The translations under genes were made by a program, and so were the position numbers. From positions 1,364,001 through 1,428,000 of the forward strand of contig CP003083.1 in NCBI GenBank assembly GCA_000306725.1: a stretch of DNA of 64,000 nucleotides, given 5' to 3'. Of this stretch, positions 36,579 to 46,189 are shown in pieces (position 1 is the first letter of the stretch; every line of letters begins with the position of its first letter). The notes under the pieces were generated by a model. That model made no database searches, was not told the origin of the DNA, and saw only the letters and a program-made list of their open reading frames with translations. The DNA comes from Methanolobus psychrophilus R15. GTDB taxonomy: Archaea > Halobacteriota > Methanosarcinia > Methanosarcinales > Methanosarcinaceae.

Positions 36579-36633
36579 TTTAAATAGTTCACCGTGCTAC
36601 TATGTCACACACTAGCACGGATGCATTGCATCC
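36579..36633 (+). promoter_or_regulatory. Promoter with overlapping palindromes before the aro operon
   Basis: A TATA-like TTTAAATA (36579-36586) puts the transcript start near 36607. A 29-bp palindrome, CCGTGCTA (36592-36599) / TAGCACGG (36613-36620), brackets that start. A second one, GGATGCA-T-TGCATCC (36619-36633), shares its first two bases with the first. Both are perfect. The position suggests operators for a dimeric regulator; as RNA, the second hairpin would lie in the leader. Confidence 0.65.
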
Positions 36634-36669
36634 TGCTTACCATTCACAAATAAAGGAAGGCATAAGACA

Positions 36670-37467
36670 ATGACGGGAATCGGAAAGAAAATTCGCATCG
36701 AAAGGATAATGCACAGGGAAAGCAGGAACATGGTCGTTATCCCCATGGATCACGGCATATCCAACGGACCTATCAAAGGACTGATAGATGTCCCTGAATC
36801 GATAAACAAGGTTGCTGAAGGCGGAGCGGATGCAGTTCTGATGCAAAAAGGTATTATCATACATGGTCACAGAGGATACGGGCACGATGTGGGACTCATT
36901 GTACACATCAGCGCCTCAACTGCCCTCGGACCTGATCCAAACGATAAGGTGCAGGTGTGCTCGGTGGAAGAAGTGGTGAAGATGGGCGCTGACGCTGTAT
37001 CCATCCACATAAACGTAGGTTCTGTAACTGAGTCTGATCAGCTAAGGCAGCTTGGGGAGGTATCTGAGCAGTGCACTTACTGGGGAATGCCTTTACTGGC
37101 TATGATGTACCCGCGGGGGAAGGATATAGAGAATCCCCATGATGCAGAGCTTGTGGCCCATGTGGCAAGGGTTGGTGCCGAGCTTGGAGCAGATGTTGTC
37201 AAAACCCTTTACACAGGAGACCCCGACACATTCAGGGATGTTGTAAGAGGATGTCCTGTGCCTGTAGTTATAGCAGGCGGACCGAAGACGAACACAGACC
37301 AGGAATTCCTCGAGATGATCAGGGGCGCAATGGATGGTGGCGCACGGGGTGTCGCAATAGGAAGGAACGTGTTCCAGCATGAGAATCCCACAAAAATTAC
37401 AAAAGCTATAACAGAGATAGTGCACTTCAACAGGAGTGTAGAAGAAGCGCTGGAAATGCTCAAGTAA
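36670..37467 (+). CDS. 2-amino-3,7-dideoxy-D-threo-hept-6-ulosonate synthase (ADH synthase)
   Basis: A 265-residue DhnA-type class I aldolase. [13 protein letters not shown] at the start, [15 protein letters not shown] and the Schiff-base Lys in G-A-D-V-V-K-T-L-Y are visible. In methanogens this enzyme condenses 6-deoxy-5-ketofructose 1-phosphate with aspartate semialdehyde, the first step of the alternative shikimate route. It heads a five-gene aromatic operon, which supports this role over fructose-bisphosphate aldolase. A second paralogue is at 63316. Confidence 0.92.
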   Translation: MTGIGKKIRIERIMHRESRNMVVIPMDHGISNGPIKGLIDVPESINKVAEGGADAVLMQKGIIIHGHRGYGHDVGLIVHISASTALGPDPNDKVQVCSVEEVVKMGADAVSIHINVGSVTESDQLRQLGEVSEQCTYWGMPLLAMMYPRGKDIENPHDAELVAHVARVGAELGADVVKTLYTGDPDTFRDVVRGCPVPVVIAGGPKTNTDQEFLEMIRGAMDGGARGVAIGRNVFQHENPTKITKAITEIVHFNRSVEEALEMLK

Positions 37468-37499
37468 GAGATAAAGCCAGTACATCTGGAAGTGCTCAT

Positions 37500-38642
37500 A
37501 TGAAGGATAAGATGATTTGGATAAAGGCCGATGAAGGAAACTGGGACGACAGGAAAATCGTGATCACAACAGGTATTGAATCTGGTGCAGATTGCATTCT
37601 TGTCAATGGTGCGGACGTCAGCAAGGTCAAAGAACTGGGAAATGTGAAAGTTGCTGCCTTTGCCTATGATAACAAATCAGAGGCTGATATTATCGTAGTG
37701 GGAAAGGGAGGGGAAGGAGATGGCACAAAGCCGCTTCCACCTGACTACGGAGGATCCCTTGATGTCACAACGGCCATCCGGCTAAAGGAGAAGGGAATCA
37801 AGGTTGCCGGATACGTCATCATCCGCAACAAGGAATATGAGAACTTTGCCGCAGAGCTGGGTAACATCTGTGATTACCTTATCACTGTGGGAACAGACTG
37901 GCAGGTCATCCCACTGGAGAACCTTATAGCAGGACTGCAGAAGAAGAACGTGAAACTGATATCCGGTGTGAAGAACTCCGAACAGGCAAAGCTTGCCTTT
38001 GAGACCATGGAACACGGTTCCGACGGAGTGCTTCTGGACACCAAAGATCTCAACCAGATAAAGAAGACTGCCGTCCTTGCGGAAAGCGCAGGTGTCAAAG
38101 ACATTGAGCTTAAGGCTGCAGTGGTCACAAGGGTTGATCCTATAGGCATGGGAGACCGGGTCTGTGTGGACACCTGTAATCTGATGGTCAGGGGCGAGGG
38201 CATGCTTGTGGGCTCGCAATCAAACGGTATGTTCCTGGTGCACTCTGAATCCGAAGAAAGTCCCTACGTGGCATCCCGTCCGTTCAGGGTCAATGCCGGT
38301 GCTGTGCATGCCTATATAAAGGTGGGCGAGAAGACCCGCTACCTCTCCGAACTGAAGGCCGGGGATGAGGTCACTATCGTGGATGCCGATGGCGGGCAGA
38401 GGACAGGAGTTGTAGGCAGGGTCAAGATAGAGAGAAGGCCGCTGGTACTTGTGGAAGCAGACATCGACGGCAAGATAGTCAAGAACATATTGCAGAATGC
38501 TGAAACAATAAAACTTGTGACCAAAGATAAAAAGCCCGTATCTGTGACCGACCTTAAAGTTGGTGACGAGATACTCGTGCACTCAGAGGATATCGGTCGC
38601 CACTTCGGGATGAAGATCGAAGAAACTATCATTGAAAAATAA
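37500..38642 (+). CDS. 3-dehydroquinate synthase II
   Basis: A 380-residue archaeal DHQ synthase II (AroB'), unrelated to classic AroB, which oxidatively deaminates and cyclises ADH to 3-dehydroquinate with NAD. MIWIKADEGNWDDRKIVITTGIESG, VDPIGMGDRVCVDTCNLM and G-M-L-V-G-S-Q-S-N-G-M-F-L-V-H-S-E are family blocks. Second gene of the aromatic operon, 32 bp after ADH synthase. Confidence 0.95.
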   Translation: MKDKMIWIKADEGNWDDRKIVITTGIESGADCILVNGADVSKVKELGNVKVAAFAYDNKSEADIIVVGKGGEGDGTKPLPPDYGGSLDVTTAIRLKEKGIKVAGYVIIRNKEYENFAAELGNICDYLITVGTDWQVIPLENLIAGLQKKNVKLISGVKNSEQAKLAFETMEHGSDGVLLDTKDLNQIKKTAVLAESAGVKDIELKAAVVTRVDPIGMGDRVCVDTCNLMVRGEGMLVGSQSNGMFLVHSESEESPYVASRPFRVNAGAVHAYIKVGEKTRYLSELKAGDEVTIVDADGGQRTGVVGRVKIERRPLVLVEADIDGKIVKNILQNAETIKLVTKDKKPVSVTDLKVGDEILVHSEDIGRHFGMKIEETIIEK

Positions 38643-38663
38643 TCACATAGTGACAGGTGGGCA

Positions 38664-39368
38664 ATGGTGCATATAGGCAGTTTTGACCTTGGGAAGAAAC
38701 CGGGAATCGTAGCAGTCATTTCTGAAGAACCTGTGGAAAGCGCCAAGGCCGCTAAATGGCTGGGTGCCGACCTGCTGGAACTTCGCCTTGATATGCTGAG
38801 TTTCAGCAGCCCGGATGAAATGAAGAAGGCCATTGAAAAGATAAAGGCTATCACAGGCCTCGCGTGTATTGCAACCAATAGATTACAGGCTGATGGCGGC
38901 AAATGGACAAGAAGTGACGAGGCTAGAATAGAATTACTGGACCTGGCTCTCCTCACGGCCGATGCAGTCGATATAGAACTTGCCGCGGATGCAGGCCTGA
39001 GAGACTCACTCATAAGAAAGGTAAAGGATGCCGGAAAGATAGTCATCGTATCCTCACATGATTTCAAATCCACGCCTTCCCTGGCAGATATGAAGGAAAT
39101 CCTTGACAGTTCTTTTAAAGCAGGCGCGGACATCGCAAAACTGGCGGTCACACCTGTATCCATGCAGGATACGCTTAACCTGCTGCAGGTTACCCTGGAT
39201 TCAGGCGGGCCGGTCTGCACAATAGCAATGGGAGATAACGGCAGGCATACAAGGATAGTTGCACCCTGCTATGGTTCAGTGCTTACATACGGCTCCATCG
39301 GCAAAGCAGTGGCATCCGGACAGATACAGATCCATCAACTCAAGTCAGCCCTGGAGATACTCTTTTGA
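38664..39368 (+). CDS. aroD: 3-dehydroquinate dehydratase, type I
   Basis: A 234-residue class I dehydroquinase. LLELRLDML carries the substrate Glu/Arg, IVSSHDFKSTPS the catalytic His, and GADIAKLAVTP the Schiff-base Lys. It dehydrates 3-dehydroquinate to 3-dehydroshikimate. Overlaps aroE by 4 bases. Confidence 0.95.
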   Translation: MVHIGSFDLGKKPGIVAVISEEPVESAKAAKWLGADLLELRLDMLSFSSPDEMKKAIEKIKAITGLACIATNRLQADGGKWTRSDEARIELLDLALLTADAVDIELAADAGLRDSLIRKVKDAGKIVIVSSHDFKSTPSLADMKEILDSSFKAGADIAKLAVTPVSMQDTLNLLQVTLDSGGPVCTIAMGDNGRHTRIVAPCYGSVLTYGSIGKAVASGQIQIHQLKSALEILF

Positions 39369-40186
39369 GAACCGTGTTCGCTGTTTTCGGAGACCCTGTG
39401 GGTCATTCCCTGTCGCCTGCAATGCACAACGCAGCATTCGAGGCCCTTGGCATGGAGTGTACGTACCATGCCTTCAAAGTAGGAAGAGAGAACCTGAAAG
39501 ATGCACTTGCAGGTGCAAAGGCAATGGGATTTGGAGGTGTCAACCTTACAGTGCCCCTGAAGCAGGAAGCCCTGAGCATAGCAGATGCTGACCCGCTGGC
39601 TGCGGCTATCGGAGCTGTGAATACGATTGATTTCAAGGAAGGCATGAAGGGGTACAATACTGATGGTTTAGGTGCTAAACGAGCACTTGAAGAGGAAGGT
39701 GTGGATATCCGGGGCTCGGAAGTACTTATCGCTGGCGCAGGTGGCGCAGCCCGTGCTATCGCTTTCCAGTTTGCCAGGGATGGTGCCAGTGTTACCATAG
39801 CCAACAGGACGCCGGAAAAGGCACTTGAGCTGGCAGCTGATGTCTCACCTGTCGGAAAGGTCAGGGGCTGTGGCTTTGAGAACCTTCGGGCACTTATAGG
39901 AGAAAGTGACACCCTGGTGAACTGCACGGTCCTGGGGATGCATCCTGATACTGAGAGGACCATAGCGACCTCAGAGGATATGCACCCTGACCTCACCGTT
40001 TTTGATATTGTTTACAATCCTCTGGAAACCCGCCTGCTCAAAGAGGCAAGGCTTGCCGGCGCCAAACGCGTCAACGGTGTCATGATGCTTGTTTATCAGG
40101 GAGCTGAGGCTTTCAGGATATGGACAGGAGTTGAACCTCCTGTGGATATTATGAAAAGGGCAGTCCTGGAGGGGTTGCAGACTTGA
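39365..40186 (+). CDS. aroE: Shikimate dehydrogenase
   Basis: A 273-residue NADP enzyme. FGDPVGHSLSPAMHNAAF, N-L-T-V-P-L-K (catalytic Lys), GYNTDGLGA and the nucleotide loop LIAGAGGAARAI are diagnostic. The start is TTG or GTG-like at 39365, overlapping the aroD stop. Overlaps tyrA by 4 bases at its end. Confidence 0.95.
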   Translation: MRTVFAVFGDPVGHSLSPAMHNAAFEALGMECTYHAFKVGRENLKDALAGAKAMGFGGVNLTVPLKQEALSIADADPLAAAIGAVNTIDFKEGMKGYNTDGLGAKRALEEEGVDIRGSEVLIAGAGGAARAIAFQFARDGASVTIANRTPEKALELAADVSPVGKVRGCGFENLRALIGESDTLVNCTVLGMHPDTERTIATSEDMHPDLTVFDIVYNPLETRLLKEARLAGAKRVNGVMMLVYQGAEAFRIWTGVEPPVDIMKRAVLEGLQT

Positions 40187-41499
40187 AGGTACTCATCATC
40201 GGCGGCACCGGGGAAATGGGACAGTGGTTCACCCGTTTCTTCAAAAATAACGGTTATGAGGTAACGGTCTGGGGCAGCGGAGGTAAGCTGGAGATAGCCC
40301 GGAAGATGGGTGTTGATTTTGCCCCGGACCTTGACATAGCAATATCGGAGAGCGATATCGTCATAGTTACAGTTCCAATTGACATCACAGAACAGGTTAT
40401 CCAGGAAACTGCACCGAAGATGAAAAGTGGCAGTCTCCTGATGGACCTGACATCACTCAAGGTCAAACCTACGGAAGTCATGAAAGAGTACGCACCTTTG
40501 GATGTGGAGATACTGGGTACTCATCCCATGTTCGGCCCTTCCATACCCAGCCTTCATGGTCAGATATTCATACTAACGCCTATCGAAGGAAGATGCAGGA
40601 AGTGGTTCCCTGTGATCAGGGCCCTGCTGGAAGATAACGGGGCTCACATAGAGATCATCAGTGCACAGGAGCATGACCGTATTGTATCTGTTGTCCAGGG
40701 GCTTACACACTTTGCTTACATAACCATAGGCACCACTTTCAACAGGCTGGACTTCAGCGTCGCGCAGTCCAGAAGGTTCATGAGCCCTGTGTATGACATC
40801 ATGGTGGATTTCGTTGGCAGGATACTGGGCCAGAACCCTTACCTTTATGCCTTCATCCAGATGGAGAACCCGGAAGTGTTGAAAGTGCATGAGACATTCA
40901 TGCAGGAATGCAGAGAGATGTCGGCAATAGTGCGAGAGCATGATGTGGAGAGCTTCATCTCCAGAATGAAGGATGCTTCAGCCCATTTAGGGGACACCGC
41001 GGCAGCACTGCGTCGCTCTGATAAGCTCATAAACTTCAAGATAGCTGAGCTTGACGAGCTGGTAAATTCCATCGGTATGGAGAAAGGGCTCAGGCACATA
41101 TATTCAAATGTGATCCATGTAGGAACTGTAAAAAAAGTCTCGCCAAGAAATGTTATACTCTCCACAGGCACCAAACTAGTTTCACTGAAACTGGAGAACA
41201 TCCGCCTGTTATCCCCGGAAGAGCTCAGAGAATGGAAAACAAAAAATCTCAGGGGGCATTCAAGGGATATATCCGTCATTATTCCAAAGGGTGCCGACCC
41301 GGAGGTCATACGCAGCATCATTAGCAATAACATGAACGTCATCTCAGTCCGGTTAATAGATACATATACATGTGCTAAGAGTGATACCGGATCAAGCGTG
41401 ACTTATCGAGTAGGTATAATAGGAGATGCCAACGCCACAGTGACGAGCAATGAGATAGCAGCACTGCTAACAGGCATAGGCTGTAAACTCAGAGGATAA
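40183..41499 (+). CDS. tyrA: Prephenate dehydrogenase with C-terminal extension
   Basis: A 438-residue protein. Residues 1-280: NAD-binding IIGGTGEMGQWF, DLTSLK, LGTHPMFGPS and the helical dimer domain of prephenate dehydrogenases (tyrosine branch). Residues about 300-438 (LRHIYSNVIHVGTVKK... VISVRLIDTYTCAK... ATVTSNEIAALLTGIGCKLRG) form an extra domain resembling a phenylalanine-tRNA-synthetase-type or ACT-like regulatory fold (inference). Last gene of the operon; it starts with TTG overlapping aroE. Confidence 0.88.
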   Translation: MKVLIIGGTGEMGQWFTRFFKNNGYEVTVWGSGGKLEIARKMGVDFAPDLDIAISESDIVIVTVPIDITEQVIQETAPKMKSGSLLMDLTSLKVKPTEVMKEYAPLDVEILGTHPMFGPSIPSLHGQIFILTPIEGRCRKWFPVIRALLEDNGAHIEIISAQEHDRIVSVVQGLTHFAYITIGTTFNRLDFSVAQSRRFMSPVYDIMVDFVGRILGQNPYLYAFIQMENPEVLKVHETFMQECREMSAIVREHDVESFISRMKDASAHLGDTAAALRRSDKLINFKIAELDELVNSIGMEKGLRHIYSNVIHVGTVKKVSPRNVILSTGTKLVSLKLENIRLLSPEELREWKTKNLRGHSRDISVIIPKGADPEVIRSIISNNMNVISVRLIDTYTCAKSDTGSSVTYRVGIIGDANATVTSNEIAALLTGIGCKLRG

Positions 41500-41608
41500 C
41501 ACTGCCGTCCAGACTTTAACATCATTTGAACCTGACTAGCACATTTTTATACATGGTGCTGGGACAAACATTATCAAGCACCTGTGCTTACACTAATTCT
41601 GTGATAGT

Positions 41609-41899
41609 TTGAACAGAACACCCGCAACCCCACAACAATATATAAGATTCCTTAAGATAGGCATATTCTTTACAGCCCTTTTCGGAATGTATCTGGGAAT
41701 CCAGGGGCTTTACCTGATGTTAGTAGAGAAGAATTTCGTCACCGGAGCATCTCTGTTCCTTGCAGCCCTCCTGATAGCTCCCCCACCGATCGGCATATCC
41801 AGGATGGTAAAGGAACAATTCGGTATAGATCTTTCCATACCCGTGAGAATGGTGGCTACAACCGTGCTACTGCTTATAGCATGGCTGAGCCTTCCTTAA
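41609..41899 (+). CDS. Small membrane protein
   Basis: A 96-residue protein with three or four hydrophobic segments (about 16-36, 39-60, 77-95). Start TTG at 41609 after GTGATAG. The family is not recognised. Convergent with tpiA. Confidence 0.55.
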   Translation: MNRTPATPQQYIRFLKIGIFFTALFGMYLGIQGLYLMLVEKNFVTGASLFLAALLIAPPPIGISRMVKEQFGIDLSIPVRMVATTVLLLIAWLSLP

Positions 41900-41914
41900 A
41901 GCGGACGAAAATAG

Positions 41915-42586
41915 TTATCTGATCTTGCTTACAAGGTCTTCAAGCGCAACCTTGGGATCCTTAGCTTTAACAATGCCTGAGGCCAGCAGGACACCCACGG
42001 AACCAAGCTCAAGAGCTGCAAGGAGATCCTCTCCTTTTGATATGCCTGCCCCACACAGCACTTTAACGGCAGGGTTCACTCTTTTGACAGCTTCCACGGA
42101 ACCTGTGATCACCTGCGGGTCTGCTTTTGACACCGGTATTCCGCTGCCGATAAGTTCCGGCGGCTCCACTGCCACGTAATCAGGACCCAGAGCTGCGGCT
42201 GCTGCAGAAGTAGGCACATTGTTAGTACATACGATACTTGTAAGGCCGGTTTCTTTAACTCTGCTTACAGATGCATCAATGTTTGCCAGTGTCAGGCGGT
42301 ATTCGGAGTGGTTAATGAGAGTGCCAACTGCCCCCGCATCCTTTATGCACTGAGCGAAAGCATGTCCTGTAAAACCCCCTGCTCCTACGCTATCCAGATG
42401 CTGCGCATAAACAGGGATATCCACCTGCGAGGATACACGATAAATATCACAGAACTGGGGTGCCACCGCAATATCTATGCCGGAATCTTCAGCAACTTGC
42501 CTGCATGCCTGCGCTATCTTTACGGCGCCTTCGCCTGTGCCTTCAAGGTATGTCTTCAGGTTCAAAACTATCAGTGTGGAACTCAT
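41915..42586 (-). CDS. tpiA: Triose-phosphate isomerase (archaeal short form)
   Basis: A 223-residue TIM, the compact archaeal type. LIVLNLKTYLEGTG with the N-x-K catalytic Lys, INHSEYRLT with catalytic His, Y-V-A-V-E-P-P-E-L-I-G-S-G catalytic Glu loop and C-G-A-G-I-S-K-G-E-D. Interconverts DHAP and glyceraldehyde 3-phosphate. Same strand as fae-hps, 82 bp downstream. Confidence 0.95.
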   Translation of the reverse strand: MSSTLIVLNLKTYLEGTGEGAVKIAQACRQVAEDSGIDIAVAPQFCDIYRVSSQVDIPVYAQHLDSVGAGGFTGHAFAQCIKDAGAVGTLINHSEYRLTLANIDASVSRVKETGLTSIVCTNNVPTSAAAAALGPDYVAVEPPELIGSGIPVSKADPQVITGSVEAVKRVNPAVKVLCGAGISKGEDLLAALELGSVGVLLASGIVKAKDPKVALEDLVSKIR

Positions 42587-42668
42587 ATGATCTCTCCGGT
42601 GAGAGATAATACCTCAAAATAGAAAAAAGCGTGTGTCGATTTGCTGAACACACGCACAAAATACATGT

Positions 42669-43850
42669 TTAGAAGTCGGTCATTACCCTGAACTGGTCGA
42701 TCTCAGGGTTGTTAAGGCCTTCAATGAACTTCTCGGCAACCTGCCTTACATCCTTGGCATTGGTGATTGCCCTGCCTACTACAAGGACATCAGCGCCTGC
42801 CTTAAGTGCGTCAGGCATTGTGTCGATGCGGATACCGCCGGCAACTGCCACAAGGATCTTTGGTGAGAGAGCCTTTATGTCCTGGATGTTACCCCATGCA
42901 TGAGCAGTTTCCTCAATATCGATAGCACGGTGCAGTTCCACAACGTCAGGCAGCTCCTTGAGCTGCTTGAGGATTGCTATAGGGTCAGGACAGTTCAGAG
43001 TGTCCATTACAGCGTATATTCCGGTCTTGTGGGCCTCTTCGATGGCTTTATTGAGGGTTGCCACAGGTGCCAGTGCTGAGACTACGATAGCATCTGCTGT
43101 TGCGTCTGCAACCATGCGGGCTTCCAGGTTACCGGTGTCAAGGGTCTTGAGGTCAGCAACTATGAATGCGTCGGGACGAACCTCCCTGAGCCTGGAGATG
43201 ACGTCAACACCATAGCGCTTGATAAGAGGTGTGCCTGCTTCAAGGATAACGTGGTCGCTCTTTGGCAGCTGGCTCACTATACTGAGAATAGCCTCGATAT
43301 TGGGGTTATCCAGCGCAACCTGCAGGTATGGCGGGTTCCAGAGTCTGGAGACCTTGAATCCCATTACTGCGTGTCCCATCCTGTCCTTCTCCTTGAGCAC
43401 TGTGCCTACGTCCGGGAATCCTTCCAGCGCGCGCTTGACTGCCAGCTTGGTTGCCCCGTAATTGTACCTGAAAATCCGGTTGTAATCTTTGGCTTCAGGA
43501 TGGATGAAAACGCTTGCAATGACAACGATATCCTCGATATCCATGTCACCGAACACGCCCTCTTCAAGGGCATCGGCGACCGCCTTTGCCACAGCGGCCT
43601 GCGCAGGACCAAATATCTGGGCTGCCTGATCCATATTCTTTACAGTAACCTTTGGGACTATCAGTGTAGCAGGTTTTGTAGGAAGGTTTGGGCGTATCAC
43701 CGAAAGCAGAGGAGTATGTCCTACTGACAGTTGTGCTAGACCATTTGCAAATGCCTGACCTACAGGACCGTTCTTGTTCCCGATTAAAAGGTCAACGTGC
43801 GCGAGTTCTGGTGCCTCGCCAATTAGAGCTTCTCCGATTAAAAACATCAA
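42669..43850 (-). CDS. fae-hps: Bifunctional formaldehyde-activating enzyme / 3-hexulose-6-phosphate synthase
   Basis: A 393-residue fusion. Residues 1-160 are Fae ([26 protein letters not shown] with the catalytic His; [15 protein letters not shown]), which joins formaldehyde to tetrahydromethanopterin. Residues 165-393 are Hps ([48 protein letters not shown]). In methanogens without a transketolase route, Hps running in reverse yields ribulose 5-phosphate and formaldehyde that Fae captures. Start at one of two adjacent ATGs. Confidence 0.95.
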   Translation of the reverse strand: MMFLIGEALIGEAPELAHVDLLIGNKNGPVGQAFANGLAQLSVGHTPLLSVIRPNLPTKPATLIVPKVTVKNMDQAAQIFGPAQAAVAKAVADALEEGVFGDMDIEDIVVIASVFIHPEAKDYNRIFRYNYGATKLAVKRALEGFPDVGTVLKEKDRMGHAVMGFKVSRLWNPPYLQVALDNPNIEAILSIVSQLPKSDHVILEAGTPLIKRYGVDVISRLREVRPDAFIVADLKTLDTGNLEARMVADATADAIVVSALAPVATLNKAIEEAHKTGIYAVMDTLNCPDPIAILKQLKELPDVVELHRAIDIEETAHAWGNIQDIKALSPKILVAVAGGIRIDTMPDALKAGADVLVVGRAITNAKDVRQVAEKFIEGLNNPEIDQFRVMTDF

Positions 43851-44012
43851 TTCACCTACATAGATTAATGTAAATTTATCATTCCCTGCGCAATTGTCAA
43901 TTCCTGTTTGGTAGTTGCGGCACAGGGCGTGTTATGCGTGCTATATCTAGTATTATGATAAATACCTTTTTAAAAAGGAGGATGCTAACGGGCTAAAAAT
44001 ACTAGCTATTCC

Positions 44013-44627
44013 TTACAATATCCGGGGACAGATATCGTTAAGCCTGCATTCTCCACATCTGGGAGACATCGGACGGCATACATTCTGGCCAAAAAGAACC
44101 ATCAAACCGTTGATATCTTTCCAGTCCTGCCTTGATACAACCTTTTCGAGTTCCTTTTCAGTCTCATCCGGCGATGATGTTTTCACCAATCCAAAACGAT
44201 TGGATATCCTGTGTACATGAGTATCCACAGCAATTACATCTTTTTCAAAAGCATAACCAAGCACGCAATTGGCAGTCTTCCTGCCGACTCCGGGTAATTT
44301 GAGCAGCTCGTTCATGCTATCAGGGACGATACCTCCATAGTCCTTCAACATGATTCGGGATATGTCAATAATTCTCTGTGCCTTCACCCTGTAGAAACCC
44401 ACATCCTTTATAAGTACCTGTATTTCATCGATTTCAGCCGATGCCATCTTTAGAGGGCTATCAAATGCTTCAAAAAGCCTCCGGGTTGCAGGAATGGTCA
44501 CCTCATCACGAGTACGCTGGGACAGCACTGTGGATATGAGCATATAGTAAGGATCCCTGTTTACGTGAAAATACCCACAGGGGTACATTTCCCGGAGGCG
44601 GGAGATCATCTCTTCAACAGACATCAT
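44013..44627 (-). CDS. nth: Endonuclease III
   Basis: A 204-residue DNA glycosylase/AP lyase. HhH L-P-G-V-G-R-K-T-A with the catalytic Lys, V-D-T-H-V with the catalytic Asp, and the C-terminal 4Fe-4S loop C-x6-C-x2-C-x5-C (CRPMSPRCGECRLNDIC). It removes oxidised pyrimidines. Usual length. Monocistronic. Confidence 0.95.
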   Translation of the reverse strand: MMSVEEMISRLREMYPCGYFHVNRDPYYMLISTVLSQRTRDEVTIPATRRLFEAFDSPLKMASAEIDEIQVLIKDVGFYRVKAQRIIDISRIMLKDYGGIVPDSMNELLKLPGVGRKTANCVLGYAFEKDVIAVDTHVHRISNRFGLVKTSSPDETEKELEKVVSRQDWKDINGLMVLFGQNVCRPMSPRCGECRLNDICPRIL

Positions 44628-44749
44628 TGAATGTAGTTAACCAACTTATAAACTGTTTTCTGTGGATCGAAAGAGAAGGATGCCGCTTAAGGTAAACAGT
44701 TCAGGAGCTAAAGGAATAGGTTTTATACTTGCAGGCCGCACTTTTATTT

Positions 44750-46171
44750 ATGGGAGTGAATAAATTAGTTACTTACACATTAATGTTCATTGTTTTTCTT
44801 GCAACCCTTTCTTTGCTGCCTGCGCATGGAATATCAGCAGATGAACAGCTGATCGGCACTGCTTCTGCACAGAATATGAGCGATGGTACCGAACTCACAA
44901 TATACTCACAGGATATTGCACTTATCAGGGAAACCAGGGAATTCGACTTTCAGGAAGGTGTTAATCTTATTAAGGTCAGTGACATTGCTTCCCGCATAGA
45001 TCCAAGCACTGTCATTTTTGAAGATACCGAACATCCTGGAACTTATATTATCGAGCAACAGTACATGCGGGATGCTGCCAGCATCAACAAACTACTGGAA
45101 AGACATCTTGGTGAGGAGATAAACGTCATCGATGAAGAAGGTAATTCCTATACAGGGATACTGCTAAGCCATGAGAACGGTAACATTATCCTGAGCACAT
45201 CAGGGAATATCATTGCACTCATGAACATCTCAAGGATAGAATTTCAGGATACCAATGATGGCCTGACGGGACCTGCACTCACATGGATGATATATTCGCC
45301 AGAGGCGGGGTCCAGAGTCGTATCAACTTCATACCTGACAGAAGGGCTGAGCTGGAAGGCAGATTATATTGTTATGGTGGATGATAATGAAACTCAAGCC
45401 AGTATCAATGGATGGGGCACTATAGATAATCAGGCAGGCGCCAGTTTCAATAATGCAAGTTTGAAGCTTGTCGCAGGAGATGTGCGCAGAGTCTCCGGAC
45501 AGCTACCGTCTCCGGAGATCGCAACTGATGATGCGGCTGTTGACCAGCCGGCTGAACAGTTCATAGAGGGAGAGTTGTTCGACTATCATATCTACACCCT
45601 GAACAGGACCACCAGTTTAATGGACGGTGAAATAAAACAGATATCACTGTTGTCTGAAGACTCTGTACCTGTAGAGAGAGAGTATATATTCGAAAGTGCT
45701 ACAGGCGATAAAGTAAAAGTTGTGATGAATACTGAGAACACGGAAGACAACGGGCTTGGGATACCGTTGCCACAGGGTGTTGTCAGGGCATATGCAGAAG
45801 ACCCCGATGGAACGCTGCAGTTTGTCGGAGAGGATACGATAGACCATACAGCCAGAAGTGAGGAAATACGTATCTTTGTAGGATATGCTTTTGATATCAC
45901 AGGAGAAAAGACTCAGACAGACTACCAGAACCTGGGCGAGACCGCTGAAAGGCGCAGTTATAGCATAAACCTGACAAACCAGAAATCAGAGGATGTGAAT
46001 GTCACTGTTGTGGAGAATATATACGGCGACTGGGAGATTACCAATTCCTCGCACGAGTATACAGTAGTTGATGCGTTCACTGCAGAGTTCGATGTGAGAG
46101 TGCCGGCAAACGGAGAGGAATCTATAACATACACGGTAGAGGTACGCTATCCCAGGTCAATCCCTTACTGA
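44750..46171 (+). CDS. Secreted DUF4139 protein
   Basis: A 473-residue protein from ATG 44750. Signal peptide KLVTYTLMFIVFLATLSLLPAHGISA; then a beta-rich DUF4139-like body: ELTIYSQDIALIRETREFDF, VRVVST-like SRVVSTSYLTEGLSWKADYIVMVDDNE and a C-terminal immunoglobulin-like finish (NVTVVENIYGDWEITNSSHEY). No membrane anchor at the C-terminus. Function of the family is unknown; the protein is exported and probably envelope-associated. Confidence 0.75.
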   Translation: MGVNKLVTYTLMFIVFLATLSLLPAHGISADEQLIGTASAQNMSDGTELTIYSQDIALIRETREFDFQEGVNLIKVSDIASRIDPSTVIFEDTEHPGTYIIEQQYMRDAASINKLLERHLGEEINVIDEEGNSYTGILLSHENGNIILSTSGNIIALMNISRIEFQDTNDGLTGPALTWMIYSPEAGSRVVSTSYLTEGLSWKADYIVMVDDNETQASINGWGTIDNQAGASFNNASLKLVAGDVRRVSGQLPSPEIATDDAAVDQPAEQFIEGELFDYHIYTLNRTTSLMDGEIKQISLLSEDSVPVEREYIFESATGDKVKVVMNTENTEDNGLGIPLPQGVVRAYAEDPDGTLQFVGEDTIDHTARSEEIRIFVGYAFDITGEKTQTDYQNLGETAERRSYSINLTNQKSEDVNVTVVENIYGDWEITNSSHEYTVVDAFTAEFDVRVPANGEESITYTVEVRYPRSIPY

Positions 46172-46189
46172 TACGGAATCCGGGAAACC

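Noticed and set aside
38339-39220. Long Ser/Leu-rich frame opposite DHQS II and aroD
   Set aside because: Low-complexity antisense frame spanning two well-supported genes.
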